A stretch of 64,000 nt of DNA from Epichloe hybrida (lineage: Eukaryota > Ascomycota > Sordariomycetes > Hypocreales > Clavicipitaceae), in NCBI GenBank assembly GCA_019022495.1, contig JAFEKR010000002.1, forward strand, positions 248,001 to 312,000. The letters run 5' to 3'. The notes under the pieces are model-generated. The model worked only from the letters and a program-made list of their open reading frames with translations, had not been told where the DNA came from and did not search any database. The translations under genes were made by a program, and so were the position numbers. Positions 45,001 through 57,374 of this stretch are shown piece after piece (positions within the stretch are counted from its first letter, which is position 1; each line of letters opens with the position of its first letter).

Positions 45001-48000
45001 GCATGTTTCAATAGCCGCTTTCAAAGGGACTGTGTCTGGCAGCGATTGCGTGGTTTTCTCAATGGTTGGGCCGACCATTTCTGTTTCTGCAGCCAAAATA
45101 GGCTCATGTTGTGCATCTTCAGAAACATGCGGCTCGTTAGAATCCTTGATGTGTGCATCTGCTGTCGAAGGTTCCACTGAGGCTTCCTCAAGAGTGACAT
45201 CCGCGGCCTCAGTTTCTGCCATCTGCATCGGTTGCTCTTCAATATCGAGCGCCTCCTCGGTTGAGTCCGCTTCAGGGATACACTTCCCTTCGGCAACAGA
45301 TGGCGTAACTATGAGATTCTTGACTTCGGGCAAGAATGGCTCGTCCGCGAAAGACTCGCTGTTCAATTCCGCATCCGTAGTTGAAGCAACAAGCTCAAGT
45401 TCAGGAATCTGAGTTTCTTCTCGAGCCTCACCAATCGGCACAGGAGCTTCCAGCGCACCATGCTTATTGTCTGATGTTATCGCAGGTGAGTTTTCGTCGA
45501 CAGCCACGTCGACCGGTTCAGTCTCTGCGTTCAACTCAGGCTCTTCGACAACTTCCGTTAACGCCTCTTCGGACCCTGCGGTAGAGATAGGCTCTTGGTA
45601 GAAGCTAGACGCTGCCATGGCATCGTCTGCCATTGAGGACGAGAATGTGCCCTTGTTCAGAGGCACTTCATCTGTTCCAGAAATTGTAGCCAAAAGTGCA
45701 AAATCATGCGTCATTGTTTGAGCTTCTTCTTCAGCTTTTACAACTAACGAGGATTCTCCTGTCGAATCAAGTCCTTCGCCAGTTTCTTCGCAGGAAAAGA
45801 TAGGTCTGTGCTGATGGGTATTTCGGTCTGTGGAGTGTCAACCACCCCAACGGGTGCGTCCACAGTCTGGAAGCCATAATCAGCGTCAACTGTAGCCGGA
45901 ACCAATTCGCCCGCAGAGGAAGATACCTCGTCTGTTGACATCTCAGACGGCTTTTCTACGACAATCGTAGGTGCGGGTGTGTGCTCCTCCGCCGCTGTCA
46001 CTGGTGTGGAGTTGTCTCCAGCGACAGGAGACGTCTCTTCCTTCGCAACCACGGCGTGGACTTTCTCATCGGTCGCGGCTGCATCAGCATGGTCCTTGAC
46101 AGCCGTCGTAGGTGGCACTGAATTGACTGGGGTGTCGGGGGATGTTTCTTCCTCGTGATCCAGGACCGAGTCTAGGACATCAGTCGTGGCTACATCTGCG
46201 TGATCCTCAACAGCCAAGGTAGTAGGCACCACGTCATTTGCAGCAGAAGAGAATGTCTCATCTTGTAGAATAGCAAGTGAATCTTGCTCATCAAGCGCAG
46301 GCGCACCCGCATGTTCCTCTGCGTGGTCCGAGATGCCAGCCACCGTCTCAGTGACATGAACTTCCGTCTCGTCCTTCACCTGCTCAATGGCAGGTTCAAA
46401 ATCATCTTTTCCCTGTAACTCCAGAACGCCATTGCCACCTTCGTTCTCCAAACTGGTATCTTGAACAAGTTCCGAAAAATCACTAGGGGTATCATGAAAA
46501 GAAGGCAGTTCCTCACCTTTCTTCGACTTGGGCGTCAATTTTCCCTCTCCGAGGATAGGCCCAAGAATATCCTTACCCTCTTCTTCCTCTGGTGTCTCTG
46601 ATTCTACTGGCGCTTTCTTGCTGGTCTGATCCTTCGGGGATTCTAGCTCGTCTTTGATAGATGGGCAGCTGCGAGTGCTGCTCCGCCTGCCACGGCCACA
46701 GCAGCGGCGACAGCAGCACCAGCAGTCCTGGTTGAATCGTCCTCCTTTTCTTCCTCGGGGGTATCTGCAGGCTCCTGGGTCACCTCTCCAGGCTGTTCAA
46801 CTCCAGTAAAGACCGCGTCTTGAGCAACGGCCTCGGGTTCATCGGCCGCTTCAGGTTCAGCAACTATCTCGGCTTCGGCAGGCGCCTCAGGTTCAGCAAC
46901 TAGCTCGGCTTCAGCAACTATCTCGGTTTCAATAGCTGGTTCGGTTTCAGTAGCTGGTTCGGCTTCAGTAGCTGGTTCGGCTTCAGCAAGCGCTTCTATT
47001 TCAGCAACCGTCTCGGCTTCGGCAGGCGCCTCAGGTTCAGCAACTAGCTCGGCTTCAGCAGATGCTTCAGTTTCAGCAACTGTCTCTACATCCGTCGGCG
47101 CAGCGGCCACCGCCGCTGCGGAAGCAAGCTCCTCGGCCGCGGATTCATCACGGGTACTCGAAGCCTGCTCTTCAGCTTGAGGATCGTCTGGTTTAGCCTC
47201 ATCGACCGTCTCTGGAGATTCTTCCTCTTTGGTCGTCTCATCCACTGCTGTGGTTTCTGCCACGCCTTGTTCCGGCTCGGATTTTTCGGCAGGCTCATCT
47301 TTGCTGCCGTCTTGAGCTTTTTTCTCGTCATCATCCGGAGCCTCTTCATCTTGATCTTCTCCAGTAGCGTCAATATGCTCATCTGCTTTGTTCTCTGACG
47401 CAGCGGCGGGCTCTGCAACCGTTGTTGCCACGGCTGCTTCTTCTGCGGGTGTGGTCTCGGCAGCAGCATCAACTATGCTTTCTGGCTCTGCAGGTGCTAT
47501 CTGTTCTTCCTGGGGAGTGCGTGTTGCGGGATGTTCAGAAACCTGGGTAAATTTTTCAGTAGACGACTCAGAACTAGGCTCATCAGTATCAACCGCCTCA
47601 GTGAGCTCGGTCGGGGCTTCTGCGTCAGTTGCGTCCACAACCTGCTGTTCCTCGACAGTTACAGACTCATCAACCTTGGTGTCCTCTTCCGACGCGATAG
47701 CGTCAGCTGTGCCGTCTTCGGCAACAGGGCCTGGTTCCGCATCATTCGAGTCTCTCACCAGCTCCTCAACTGGTGCTTCAATAGTCTCATCTTCAGCTCC
47801 AATTTCAGCAGCCACAGGAGTCCCAGCAGATTCTGCTGTTTCGGTGTTGTCGGCGACATCATCTGAGGGGAGCACCTTGACCTCGATAGGTGGCTCAGTA
47901 ACTGTCTCAACCTCTCGTTTTGTTTTGGCATCTTCTTCAGCATTTGCGTTGGTTTCAGTCTCCAAGGGTTCCTGAACCACAGCGGCGTCAAGGTTCGCAG

Positions 48001-51000
48001 AGTCAGCTACAGCAAGTTCAGCTGGCTCATCCTTGGAAGCACTCCCGACAGCGGGTGCTTCTAGGGAGGAGTCCCGTGTTTTGATGTATTCGTCTGTGGT
48101 GTCTGGTTCTACTGAAGCTTCGGTAACAGCCACAGCAGCTGCATCATGAGCAACCTCCTTGTCCACGACAACCTCAGGTTCAGTTTGAACAGCCTCTTGA
48201 GCTTCAGACACGTCGACTGTCTCTGCTGCTGAAGGCTCTTCCACCGATGGAGCATCAGCGCTGGTAACGACAGCTTCTTGGTCAGTCGGAGTTGTTTCTG
48301 GCTCTTTCAGTGACTCCTCACTGGCAGCTGCGGTATCCAAGGTTGCTGGCTCTTCTGAAGTCTTCTCCTCACTCGTAGCTTCAGTAGTCGTGGCGTTAGC
48401 TTGGATTTCAGGATCTTCGACAGCTTGCGCTGGCTCTTCACTGGCTACCTCCGTAGGCCCCCTTTCTCCCACAGACTCCGCCGCCTGTTGTGCTTCAGCC
48501 GCTGTTACATCCTCGAAAGTAGGATCTTCGTCTTCTGCAGCAGTCACAGTTTCAGTCGCCTCTGCAGGAACATCGGCCGCAAGTACACCACTTTCGGCAG
48601 CATCTCCCTTCTTGTTGGCTTTGTCGGCCGTTGGTTCAAATGAAGAAACGTCACCTTCGGCTCCAGATGCATCCACTGCTGAAGGTTCCGTCTTTGCTTC
48701 TAATATCTCAGCACCGGGCGGTGCGTTTTCTGTGCTCTCGGCTTCAGGAGCAACAGGCGCTTCGTCTGCCATAATGTCTGCCGCGGGCTCCTCGACGATC
48801 ATGGGTTCCTCAACAGGCTCAGCGGTAGGTCCATCGACAATTTGAGTTTCCAACGCTTCTGATGTTGAGCCAGAAGGTGTGACTTCGTCGCTGCCGTCGT
48901 CATGTGTCTCAGGGACGGTGATGACGTCATCCTTGTCGGCGAAATGAACCTGCTTGGGAGATGGAGGGCTGTCTTCAAGCTCTGTACCATGGGCTTCAAC
49001 GGGAGGCGTAGGCTCTTCTGCTTGCTCAACTTCGTCACTCGGACCGTTGCCTGTTGACTTGTCTTCATCCTCAGCCATGCTAGTTGTTGGAGCAACAATT
49101 GTCGTTTCATCCGTCTCTTCGTCCTTACGCTCGTCAGTCGAAGCCTCACACTCGGAACTTACGACGGAATCAAGCCGTGCTTCTGTCTTCTCGACTTCCT
49201 CCGTTTGCATTTGTGTAATAGTAGCTGAAGCGGACTCCGCAACCGGGGCCTCCTCAGTGTTGGATTCCTCCGGGGTTGTCACTTCAGCAGGGCTCTCCTC
49301 TGTCTTCTCTTCCGTTGTCTCAGGAGTCGGGTCGTTGACAATAGAAGCAGCAGTCTCGGTGTTCTCAAGAGCAGCGACAGTTTGCTGCTCTTCATCCTTG
49401 TTTTCATTATCCTGCTGCTCCACTGTTGGTTCCTTGGAATCGACCACCCTTTGCTCCTGGGTAGGCTCCGCAGCTTCCAAGTCGGCCGACTTGACATCGG
49501 CAGGCTGTTGGTTCGAGGATTCAGGGGCCTCGATTGCTTTGACCTCAGCTGGTGCTGCATCGGAAGTCACGGGCCTGGCTTCTGCAGGTGATTCCGCAGG
49601 CTTTTCCTCATCACCGGCACTCACAGCCTGGGGCTCCATTTTTGGCTTCTCATCTTCTACCGCGGCGTTCGGGGAAGACTCGACAACTGCATCGCCCTCG
49701 GTCTGAGGTTCTTCGGCCATTGCGGCCTCTTCAGCGGAAGCAGGTGCCGGACCATCGGCTTCCTCCGCCGACTTTGACTCTGTCTTGACTTCTGCGGCAC
49801 TCTCGTCGGTCTTCCTGGCCTCGTCGCTAGCTTCGGTAGACTCAGCGGGAGCCTGGGCACAGGCCTCAGTCTCAGACTCCGCGCTTTCAGCTGGTCCACC
49901 GGGAGCTGTCTCCAAAGGCTCTTTAGCGGCCGGCTCACTGGTCTTTGTCTCTTCGTTCGCCTCAGAAACGGGCTCCGGAGTAAGGGCCTCTACGGGTTCA
50001 GTTGGCCCGGATGCAGTTTCGGCTTCTTTAACCACTAGCTCTCGTTCAGCCAATAAGGTTTCAGGCTCAACGACAATGGCAGGAGCTGACGATTCTTCCT
50101 TGGTATCATCAGTTGCTGATTCCCTGCCAGTCACCAATTCAGTCGCTGCTTCCGTATTGGCGGCTGAGGAAGCCGCCAGGGGTGCAGACTCCAGAGCTGT
50201 ATCAGGGGCCTCTTGAGCTTCCGGAGCTGCAACAACTGGCTCTTCGACCGCTGGACTCGTCTCGGCTTCAGCGACTGGCTGATGGGCTGGATCCTCAGCA
50301 ACAGAAGTCTCTTGCGTAGCTTGTACGGCTGCCGGTTCTGAAGTTGCCTCGGTAGGCTTCTCTTCAGCAGAGTCGTTTGTGGCCGGGGCATCATCAGATG
50401 TCTCATTTGTAGACACTTCAGGCGTTGCTTGCTCCTCAGAAGGCTGCTCAGTAGTTATTGTCGCTTGCCTGTCCACCACTCCATCCGCTGGTTGTGGTTC
50501 TTCGGAAGTTGTACCATTTGCTGAATCATTTGAGACTTCTGCTTCAGATGTAGATTCCACTTTGGATGCTTCCTCTGCTGGTTCTGGCCCCGCTTCAGCA
50601 ACAGGTGTCGCATCGGCCGAGACCTCAGTGGCCTCTTCGATCGCTGTCTGACTTGCTGCTTCTACGGCCACAGGCTCTTTTGGTGTTGCTTCTTCACCTG
50701 CGGCTTGTTCCTTGCCTGAAAGCTGTTCAGCAGCAGGTTCGACAGCCTCTTCCGCAGAAGACGCTACCTGCGAAGACTCAACGGTCGCGGTCTCGACTTG
50801 GCCTTCTTGCGTAGCACTGGTAACGGCGGGAGCTGGCTCTTCGGTCACTGCCTTCTGGCCCGCGTCTTCGGCATTTGGCGCAGAATCTGCTTCTTCAGTA
50901 GGTACTTCAATTGGAATGTCCTTGCTTTCAGGCTCAGTTGGCTCCGCCTCAGTGGGTGCAGAGACAGTAACAGGCTCATTTGCTGTCCCATCCGCAGGCG

Positions 51001-52611
51001 CAGCATCGATTGCATCCTCAACAGCTGCTTGAACCTCTGTGGGAGCTGATTGCTCGGTGGTTGGTTCTTGAGGAGCCTCTCCGACTACCTCCTCCCCAGC
51101 TGCAATAGTTTCTACGGCTGACGGCTCTTCAGCCTTAGGCTCTGCTGGTGGCGTGTCTTCCACAGGCGCGGCGGTTGTGGCTTCATTGACAGCCTCTGAA
51201 GGCTTTGTCTCATAAACCTCTGGCTCACTAGCCACCTTGTCTTTCGAAATAGAATGCTGAGCAGGCTCTATTGTGGCCTTGACCTCTTTCGTTGACTGTT
51301 CATCGTTCACCAGTTCTTCGGCAGCTGCTTCTTTGACAGGCTCCTGAACGACAGTCTCTTCCGCTGCCTTCTCCTCAATCGTGCCGGGCTCCGGTGGTGC
51401 CGAGTCTGCCACAATCGGCTCAGAAGCTCCTTCAGCAGCTTCCTCCACAGTTGCCTCTTTGGGGTTCTCTTGTGCAACTTCATCTTGGCTTTCGTCAGGC
51501 TGCTTCTCTGCGGTGTCTTCAGGGGCAGCCTCAGCGGCTGGAACATCGACGGAGGTTTCTTTCGTCGGCTCCTCAGCAGCCGGAGGCCCTTCGGAACCAT
51601 CGGCTGCTGGGTCTTCAGAAGAACCTTTTGGCTGAGCCTCTGCACCTCCCGGAGGCTCCTCTGATGCTTTTCCGGCGGGATCTTCTTCTACTTTGACCTC
51701 TTCAGGCTTTGGTGCATCCGCCTCGCCTGCTTCAGCTTTGCTCTCAGCTGCTGCAGCTTCCTCGGCTACGGCGTCGCCTGGTAGGGACTCATTCCCCTTG
51801 CTTTCTTCGGATTGACTATCAACAGCTGGTGTTTCTGCTGATGAGGCTTCAGGAGTAGGTTCAGAAGCTGTCGGCTCCTCTGCTTTTATCTCACCCGCTG
51901 ACTTGGCGTCTTCCGCGGCAGCATCGGGTTCAGCCTGAGTTGTTGGTTCTGCACCCGGTGCAGGGACAGTGGCGGGCGGGGTAGCTTGAGCACTCTGGCC
52001 TATCTTCTCTTTTTTACTCTTTTTTCCTTTTTTGTCCTTCTTCTTCGTACTGGATGTCGTTGTAGGGTTTTCGTTATCATTATTAGTCGTGGTTTCCACC
52101 GGGGTATCCTTTGCCTTCTCACTTTCCTTCTCCTTGCTCTTTCCCTTCTTATTCTTCTTCTTGCCCTTTTTCTCAGGAGACTTTGGCGAGTCGGTCGTCT
52201 TTGAATTCGGGGAATTTGAGTCGGAGGGGCCAGCCGGAGCCACGGTCGCAGCGGCGTTGTCCGCGGCTACATCCTCGTCACCAGGCTCTACGCCCTCTAG
52301 TAAAACACATTAGTTTCCTTCCATATCCACATACATGTTGCTTTTTGTTCGGAGCTGGCGAGGTATGATATTTCAGTTCGTACCTTCATATTGACGGGCT
52401 TCGTCCTCATCCACTTCAGAATCAGACTGTTGGTAGTACTGGACACGTGAGAAATCAGAATATTGCACATTAGAATAGTCAAGGCTTGTCCTATAAGGAC
52501 AATACGCGACCTCAGGGACGTAACTCATACTGTCGTTGAGTCCTGTGCTCCCTCGGAAAGCAAAGGCTCCTCCCGCAGGACGGATTGGGTCGTTGTTATA
52601 TCGGTCGCCAT
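42013..52611 (-). CDS. Giant acidic Glu/Ala-rich repeat protein (~3,470 aa), frame broken twice
   Basis: Short exons 52531-52611 (MATDITTTQSVLREEPLL...) and 52384-52426 (SDSEVDEDEARQYE) splice to a huge exon 42013-52296. A Lys-rich block (KKGKKKNKKGKSKEKE) is followed by about 1,750 residues of degenerate Glu/Ala/Pro/Thr/Val repeats. Single missing bases near 46657 (after LAAAHLSK) and 45778 (after DLSFPA) divide it into three frames, each of which opens directly across the junction, so I treat them as one gene. The last 300 residues are Arg/Ser/His-rich and end with the amphipathic GIRGVFRKIFG. The style recalls fungal involucrin-repeat-like proteins; no enzyme domain is seen. A possible extra upstream exon (53045-53116, MSNANKGSALRKRSAV) does not join in phase. 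The breaks may be errors or decay. Confidence 0.65.
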
Positions 52612-54884
52612 GCAGGCTACCAGAGTACCACCGCACACGTGTGTGTGTGCGTGTGCGTGTGTGTGAGTGGAATAGCTACCGTTCCGTATTGGGCTGTCGG
52701 GTAGACGCAGCAGTAGACACAGTGTGGTCAAATGAGATTTCTCGGAGGTGCTTGGGCGTTATTCCAGGGGTTTGGAGGATAACAACGTCGTCGTACAGAT
52801 AATCAATGCAAGCTGCAGTCCTCAAGCAGGAAAGGGGGCGTGAACAGCTCAGCAGCATATGGGAACTTGCATAAAAACAGGGAAAATCGTAGCACCAAAC
52901 AAATACTGGCTTGGGAGACAGATACGCAACGGAGACCTTTTTTTTTTTTGAGATGCAAAACGCAAACCGTGTTTCCGAGACTCGAATGGGAAGAGAAAAT
53001 ATGTGCAGCTGAGCAGGCAGGATGGATGCAGTCACTTGGTCACGACTCACCACCGGCGAGACAAAGCAGACCGCAGACCGCTTCCTCAAAGCCGAGCCCT
53101 TGTTCGCGTTGGACATGGGCACGATAGATACATGGACCCATCTTGATTCGAGACGTCCTAGTGTCCCATGACATTGTTGACTGGGTTCATTGAGGACCGA
53201 ACGGCGAATTTGGCCATGGTTTGGATGTCATCGTCATCTTAGGTAGGGCTAGAGGTGGCCCAGGCGAGACCCGACTGAGAGACCCTTGCCTCATCAACAA
53301 ATTCTGTTTGATGGCGAGGCTGAGAAAGTACAGCAGTCAAAACTGTACGTTGTATGTACGGCGTAATACAATACCAATACCTACCAGTGGCAGTGTTACT
53401 GTGTGTTTCGCTGTGACATCATCATGATGTTGCGTTGCTGCATGCCGAATTCCGCTCCCAGAAAAGAGAAAGAGAGAGGTTGGTTCAGCTTCCATGGTCG
53501 TTTTTTTTGGGGGGAGGGGGGGGCGGTCCCAGCCGCTCCGAGCGCCGTAATCTCGCGTCGCCCACAGCAATCAAGCTCCCAATTAGTCCGTAATGAAAGA
53601 AAGAAACCATGGCCAGGATGATTACGTGCTGGAGTGATGCTGCCCGACGATGACGGATCAAAATGCAATGAGACCCTTGGGTGCATGGACTCGAGAGTTG
53701 CAGCCAATGATGCAGCAAGCGGGGACCTCGAAATGAGACAAGCTCCGGTGCGGGTGCGCGTGCGCGTTGTGTGCTGGTTGTGCTGGCAGGTGCGGAGCCA
53801 TGTCACCGCATGAACCTTGTTGGGCATCTGGCGAATAATGAAACTCCGCCAAGAACGTTGGGCTGCATCGTCATACGATACCCTCTCGCCTCTTTTTTCG
53901 TTTTTTTTTTTTGCCAACTGCTCACACGCGCTCTCTTGCGATAGGCGAGCAAGTACGGACTACCGACGTGCAACGTGGCTCCGCTGCCAAGAGTTCATGG
54001 CCAAACTCCTTTGGCCAAATGCCCGCCGACCTCCTACAACAGGACGACAATGAAAGTGCTTCCGGCTTAGACGTTGCATCGTGCTATTGTGCCCTACATA
54101 TCTTCCTTTCGTTTGATACCCAGATAAAAGCCCTGCATGCCGTCGTATCTGCCCACCTCCCCCCCCCCCCAAAACAACATCTGGTCTTACTCATGTTTGA
54201 AGCTTGTGATTGAAGCTTCTTTTCTAGCATGAGCTTCTTGTCATCGTAATTGCTCCCCCTTGGTTTGTTCATCTATTGTTAACTTGGTCAAGTCACGGAG
54301 CGAGATGGCCCACTACAGAATTCCCCGTTAGACTAATAAATTGGCTGTGTAGAACAAGACGTTGTGGTCTCCACACCATGGCTAATGGAGGTGTCCACAT
54401 GGAAATTTGTTCCAGGAGATTGTCACCACAACTCTGGCAAGCGAGGATGCTAATTAATTGACAAATTGTGACAATACGAATTATGCCCAGCCTTCACTTT
54501 TCATAGAACCTGCAGCCTTTTCTGCCAAGAGTGTGTCAATGTTCTCCTCGGTGGGTACTTCTTGCGTGTAAATATTGGCAGGACGGCGCAAGACCTCTGC
54601 GCAACATTTTCCTTGATTCCTTCAAATATGGGCACTTGAATCCTAGCACTCAACTGACAAGTTTGTGAGTCATCCATTATTAATCTTTCCTCTGCATAAG
54701 ACTATGGTATCTCATGCATCATTCTACTTCACCCAGCAGCCAGCAACAAGCAAGCCAAGCATCCTTTTCTCTCGGCCGTTCAATCATATTTATATTGTGC
54801 TTCCTTCAGCCGGCCCAGAGATTCCTTGCCCGTTTACCATCCTGCCATTCTGCGATGTGCAACTTCTGCCGCGACTGGCTGTAC
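52612..54884. other. Upstream region of giant gene, no other gene seen
   Basis: About 2.3 kb. It starts with a GT/CA microsatellite (52638-52668). Open frames on both strands overlap and are unrecognised. The frame around 53045-53116 could be a 5' exon of the giant gene. Homopolymer runs occur at 53504-53522 and 53893-53911. Confidence 0.45.
52638..52668. repeat. GT-rich microsatellite
   Basis: About 15 GT/GC dinucleotides in a row on the forward strand, immediately upstream of the putative start of the giant gene. Confidence 0.7.
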
Positions 54885-56518
54885 CTAAGCAGCTGGTGCT
54901 GACTGGTTGTCATCTACCTTTGGCGCCTGGTTGGCTCGTGAACTGTTTTTCCTGATGACCTGCTTGACCGTCTCCTCTGCCTCGTCCCAGTCGTGTGTAG
55001 GCAGTTTGACCAAATCGATGCCGAAATGCGCAGCGATAGCATTCAATGCATCAAAGCTCTTCTGATCGTGAACAAAACTGACACTGACCCCGATACGGCC
55101 AAATCGTCCGGTTCGTCCAATTCGATGTAGATAGGTCTCGGCATCAGGCTCATCACCTTTGGGGCCTGGCTTCATGGGGATGTCGTAGTTGATCACCATG
55201 CTGACATTTGAGACGTCGATACCGCGCGACAATAAGTTGGTGGTAATAAGAACTTTGCTCTCACCTCTTCGGAACTTGCCTAGCAGATCCAGTCTCTCTA
55301 TGCTATTGAATTCTCCGTGCAAGACAGTGACTTTGTGGCCCTGTTTGGTCATCCGTTGTTGAATCTCACTAGCACTCTTTCGAGTCTGTCATTGTGTTAG
55401 CCATTTATTCCAGACAATCTGCTGAACTCGAAAGTGATCACAAACCTTGACAAAGATGACAGACTGTGCGATAGTCATCAAGCCGTACAGGTTGCAAAGG
55501 ATGTCGTATCTGGCACTCTCATCCGGGCAATCAACGAACATTTGGGAGATACCCTTCACCGTGAGTTCCTCGGTTTTCAATCTCAAGGTGTTTGCGTTCG
55601 GCGCAAATTTTGGAATGTATTGCTCGACTCTCGCAGGGAACGTTGCTGAGAAGAGCAGCACTTGAATGCTGGCGAGAGTGTCAGGGGGCAGCAGTCTGAA
55701 GCGAATGAGTCAGTCATCGAGATATAGTTAAGGCAGACGAGATGTGGAGAATTGACTTACCGAAGTTTTACGCGGAGACATTGGTCACCAAGCCCAGCTA
55801 GGTCCAACATGTTATCGGCCTCATCGAGCACCAAAACCTTGAGCTTAGAGCAATCCAGCTGCTTGCGGCGACCGAGATCCAAAACAGTTCCTGGAGTACC
55901 AACAACAAGACTAGCTTTGACGGATTGTCCTCGAGGAATCTGTGTGGGGATGGCGAGTGCAACTTTAAGATTTTCGACAAAACACCCGATTGTTTGAATG
56001 TTTCGACAAATCTGATCTGCCAGCTCTTGTGTGGGAGCAAGGATCAAAGCCTGCGGTTGTTCAGGCTGGCTGAAGTCTACTCGAGACAAACAGGCCGTGA
56101 GGAAGGCGACAGTTTTTCCGGATCCAGACTGTGATTGTGCGACCATGTTCTTGGGAGGGTTGCTAAGCATGAGAGGTAGCGATCGGACCTGAATTTTGGA
56201 AGGTTTATAGAAGTTTGCGAGATAAAGACCCTTGAGGATTTGCTCTGATCTATGATCAACAAACTGTTAGTAATATTTAAATTGGTTTCCATCGGGCCAT
56301 GCGTACAGTCCGAGTTCAGTCCAATTAACAGACGTGTAGATTTGATGATGGTCCTTGATGGGAACTTCGACATCGCCGTCCGCTTCCGTCAGGGCCAAGC
56401 CCCCGATGGCGGCAGATGCTCCATCGACTTGCGCATGAGGGGCAGCAGCGTCGTCGTCCTTGCTGAGTTCAGCGGCCGACTCGCTGGGGTCGGTGATGCG
56501 GCTAGCGAGGTCCGACAT
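54885..56518 (-). CDS. dbp5: DEAD-box RNA helicase Dbp5
   Basis: Reverse-strand exons 56307-56518, 55761-56249, 55446-55695 and 54885-55385 join in phase to 483 aa. The acidic N-terminus (about 70 residues) precedes a two-domain helicase core with [10 protein letters not shown] (motif I), [17 protein letters not shown] (motif II, DEAD), LFSATFP (III), [18 protein letters not shown] (V) and [11 protein letters not shown] (VI). The Dbp5-specific style ([25 protein letters not shown]) is clear. Dbp5 acts at the cytoplasmic face of nuclear pores, where with Gle1 it remodels mRNPs for export. Motif Ia reads PTQELA, with Gln in place of the nearly invariant Arg. Upstream ATG at 56518 is the only in-frame start that gives a normal N-terminus. 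Confidence 0.93.
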
Positions 56519-57374
56519 CGTGATTGGAATTAGTAGTTCTTTGGTGGTTTCGGAGTGGCGGTGCGGGCGATGGAGGATAGTGCTGAGGAATTGGCAAGAG
56601 CCGCACTGGTATTTATGATGATGGGGATTTTTTACGGACGTAGAGGCACACAGTAATCGTGCCACGTCCCACTTTTTTGATTATCGCCTGCCTCTAACAA
56701 TAACCTTTGTGAAGCGGTACCAAAAAATGGGTGGGATAAAAATACAGGGGGCTATAAGGTTAGAGCAAAGTCTACAATAAACTTTGTGGCTGCGTTAGCG
56801 TAAGAGTCATAATTCGCGACCGCAGTCAAACTCAAATCCGTTCGAGTTTTACTCATAGCATAAACTATAATTAGCTATAAGTAATACTATTGTTAGAGAG
56901 CTACAAGGGAACTATGCAGGGTATATAGCGCCATAAGAGAGTATACCTATTTTCACGCAGGTTCCTAGTACTAGAACATACTACCCCTTATCTCCTTTAT
57001 TTTTCCTAGCTAGTATTTAATTAGCTTATTCATTTTCTAGCTAATAGTTAACTGGCTTTAATTACCCCTGTCATGTAGGTTTGTAAAATAATTCAGGGGG
57101 TGTGTTGTATAACTCTACTCCCAATTACGTAATCCATTCTTTCCTCTAACAGGTGCCTGACTAAAGAAAGATACGGCCGCCGTTGTTTACCCGGTTGCAG
57201 ACCTCACAGGACCGCCGTACCAGCCGGGCAGCACGGAGGAGCCTCATTTCAATCTCAACGTGAAACGTCTTATCAGCTCTCGGTAACAACCCTTCAAACT
57301 GGGATATGCAACGAAAATCAGCTGGACAATTATCTCTGCAATCCGACGAGAGCTACCTTCACCAGAGACGGTTA
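56519..57374. other. Divergent intergenic region with AT-rich relic
   Basis: About 850 bp between Dbp5 (-) and the SPF45-like gene (+). The middle (56750-57140) is unusually AT-rich with many TAG/CTA steps and no open frame, which looks like an old RIP-mutated repeat. Promoters presumably lie at the edges. Confidence 0.45.

Noticed and set aside
47388..51645. Long forward and other-frame ORFs within the giant gene
   Set aside because: Antisense or shifted shadows caused by the biased GAA/GCT codon repeats.
52676..53122. 148-codon reverse frame upstream of the giant gene
   Set aside because: Only its first 24 codons look protein-like; it does not join the next exon in phase, so it is mentioned only as a possible 5' exon.
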